A DNA stretch of 33,373 nt. Origin: Bacillota bacterium. Its GTDB lineage: Bacteria > Bacillota > Clostridia > Acetivibrionales > DTU013. Shown here in pieces: positions 32,330-33,373 of the stretch (positions are counted from its first letter, which is position 1; each line of letters opens with the position of its first letter). Location of the stretch: assembly GCA_023399355.1 (NCBI GenBank), contig JAEWQC010000053.1:1-33373 (forward strand), given 5' to 3'. The translations under genes and the position numbers were made by a program. Below the pieces are notes generated by a model. That model did not search any database, was not told the DNA's origin, and was given only the letters and a program-made list of their open reading frames with translations.

Positions 32330-33373
32330 TTATTCTCCGAATTCTACAGCCAGTAGTGTTACATCATCATCCATCTTTTTCCCCTCTGAAAAGTCGATCA
32401 AATCATCCGTTATAAGGCTCGCCAGTTCGTATAATTTAATGCCGCGGTTCTCAGCAAACAGTTTCAGCAGTCTGGCTTCAGAATAAACCATGCCAATACT
32501 GTTCCTCGCTTCAGGCAAACCATCCGTGTAGAGATAAAGCCTGTCACCCTTATGCACCTGAATATCATAGTCGTTGAATTCAGCCGTGCATACTTCACTG
32601 AGTTTGCAGATGGGAAAGCCTTTCATCTCGAGTTGATTAATATTACCGGCAGCTCCATCCAGCAATGGCATTACATTCATCCCGGCAGAACTGCAGATCA
32701 ACTTTTTTTCAGCTAGATCATAAACACAATAGATTAGTACTATATATACATCCTCTTTGAATTTAGAGTGATTGAATGCATCATAAACCTGACGAAGCAT
32801 GACCGATGGGGACGATAACGTCCCTTTGGACCTGTCCGTTTCTACTATATTGTCAATGCATTGTTTCAGGAATACCGTCAGCATTGCTGCAGGGACGCCG
32901 TGTCCCGACACATCGCAGACATAAAAACCGGTATGCTGTTCATCAAGCTTGAATACATCATAAAAATCGCCGCTTAACCTGTCTGTTGGAATGTAGACGG
33001 CATTGAAGGATATTTTACTGGTGTCGGGTAAAAATACAGGCAGCAGGGATTTTTGTATCCCTCGCGCATACTCCAGATCCTCAAGAAGTTTATTATTCAT
33101 CAACTTCATCTGTCTCGTCCTTTGCTCAATTGTCCTTTCCTGATTTTCCGCATGCCGGCTAAGTGCTTCCTGCGCTGCCGTCAACGCTATGTAAGGGGCC
33201 AGCACATTTCGGGCGAAGGTCATCCTGAAGGCCATAAATAATGAACAAACCCCCAGTAGATGTCCAATATAATTATATATATCATAGACATTCACGTATT
33301 GGGTAAAGGCAAATTCACTAAACACACCCAATATTAATGCACAAGATATTACACGCTGTAAATTGTCATGATT
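32330..33373 (-). CDS. SpoIIE/RsbU-type PP2C phosphatase with MASE3-like membrane sensor, partial
   Basis: The 5' end is missing: the frame stays open to the window edge past an internal TTG at 33331, so at least 347 residues are seen. The visible N-terminal part (VISCALILGVFSEFAFTQYV, YNYIGHLLGVCSLFMAF) resembles the end of the MASE3 membrane sensor domain. A coiled coil follows (AENQERTIEQRTRQMKLMNN), then a PP2C phosphatase domain with LSGDFYDVF and VCDVSGHGVPAAM (metal-binding aspartates), LYLYTDGLPEARN and a terminal DDDVTLLAVE. Such proteins dephosphorylate anti-anti-sigma factors in partner-switching stress or development pathways. No anti-sigma or anti-anti-sigma gene is visible here. 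Confidence 0.88.
   Translation of the reverse strand, partial: NHDNLQRVISCALILGVFSEFAFTQYVNVYDIYNYIGHLLGVCSLFMAFRMTFARNVLAPYIALTAAQEALSRHAENQERTIEQRTRQMKLMNNKLLEDLEYARGIQKSLLPVFLPDTSKISFNAVYIPTDRLSGDFYDVFKLDEQHTGFYVCDVSGHGVPAAMLTVFLKQCIDNIVETDRSKGTLSSPSVMLRQVYDAFNHSKFKEDVYIVLIYCVYDLAEKKLICSSAGMNVMPLLDGAAGNINQLEMKGFPICKLSEVCTAEFNDYDIQVHKGDRLYLYTDGLPEARNSIGMVYSEARLLKLFAENRGIKLYELASLITDDLIDFSEGKKMDDDVTLLAVEFGE

Noticed and set aside
1..33373. tRNA, rRNA, CRISPR arrays, intact insertion sequences or phage genes
   Set aside because: Each gap was read for cloverleaf, repeat-spacer or transposase signals and none was found.

Overview
The window looks like a chromosome segment of an anaerobic, low-to-moderate GC Gram-positive bacterium of the Clostridia, probably a plant-polysaccharide user. 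The evidence is Shine-Dalgarno sites close to GGAGG, MecA and MASE3/SpoIIE-type genes, a pyruvate formate-lyase activase, a pyruvate kinase with the extra C-terminal domain common in Firmicutes, and two hemicellulose-sugar ABC importers. No rRNA, tRNA, CRISPR array, phage gene or intact transposase was seen. The species was not identified.

Layout: 1-437 is a non-coding block of two 141-bp direct repeats rich in palindromes. 438-11538 is an aldouronate (glucuronoxylan fragment) island. On the minus strand it has two LplB/LplC-type permeases, a small lipoprotein, an Ig-domain-bearing solute-binding protein and a membrane-bound AraC regulator, followed by proB. A second AraC regulator sits at its right end, divergent from a GH67 alpha-glucuronidase. 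proA follows on the plus strand, so the two proline genes point outward from either side of the island, more than 10 kb apart. 13301-17266 is a second sugar importer of XylFGH/ChvE-GguAB type (minus strand). 17652-18858 holds an unknown gene and pflA. 19236-23589 is a polyamine operon: a cupin-XRE regulator and potABCD. pyk (minus) converges on it. 25732-29076 holds a PlsC-like acyltransferase with a zinc ribbon, a GltS-like symporter and mecA. 29077-33373 (minus) holds a VanW-family protein, a PRC-barrel protein, a membrane protein with a helical tail, and a MASE3-like SpoIIE-type phosphatase cut by the window edge.

How the genes work together: the first importer probably brings in glucuronic-acid-decorated xylo-oligosaccharides, and cytoplasmic AguA removes the methylglucuronic acid. 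The XylFGH-type importer would take up the free monosaccharides released outside. Neither the xylanase nor an ATPase for the first importer is present. The pot operon imports polyamines under its own cupin regulator.

The points most worth a second look are: the repeat block at the left edge; a GGGAC-type hairpin motif recurring in four separate intergenic gaps; a 12-bp inverted pair flanking the binding-protein promoter; two sugar-binding proteins without a lipidation cysteine; a helically phased GTTTAG array at the polyamine regulator promoter; and a possible minus-strand structured RNA between pflA and that regulator. Nothing here amounts to a clearly new system.
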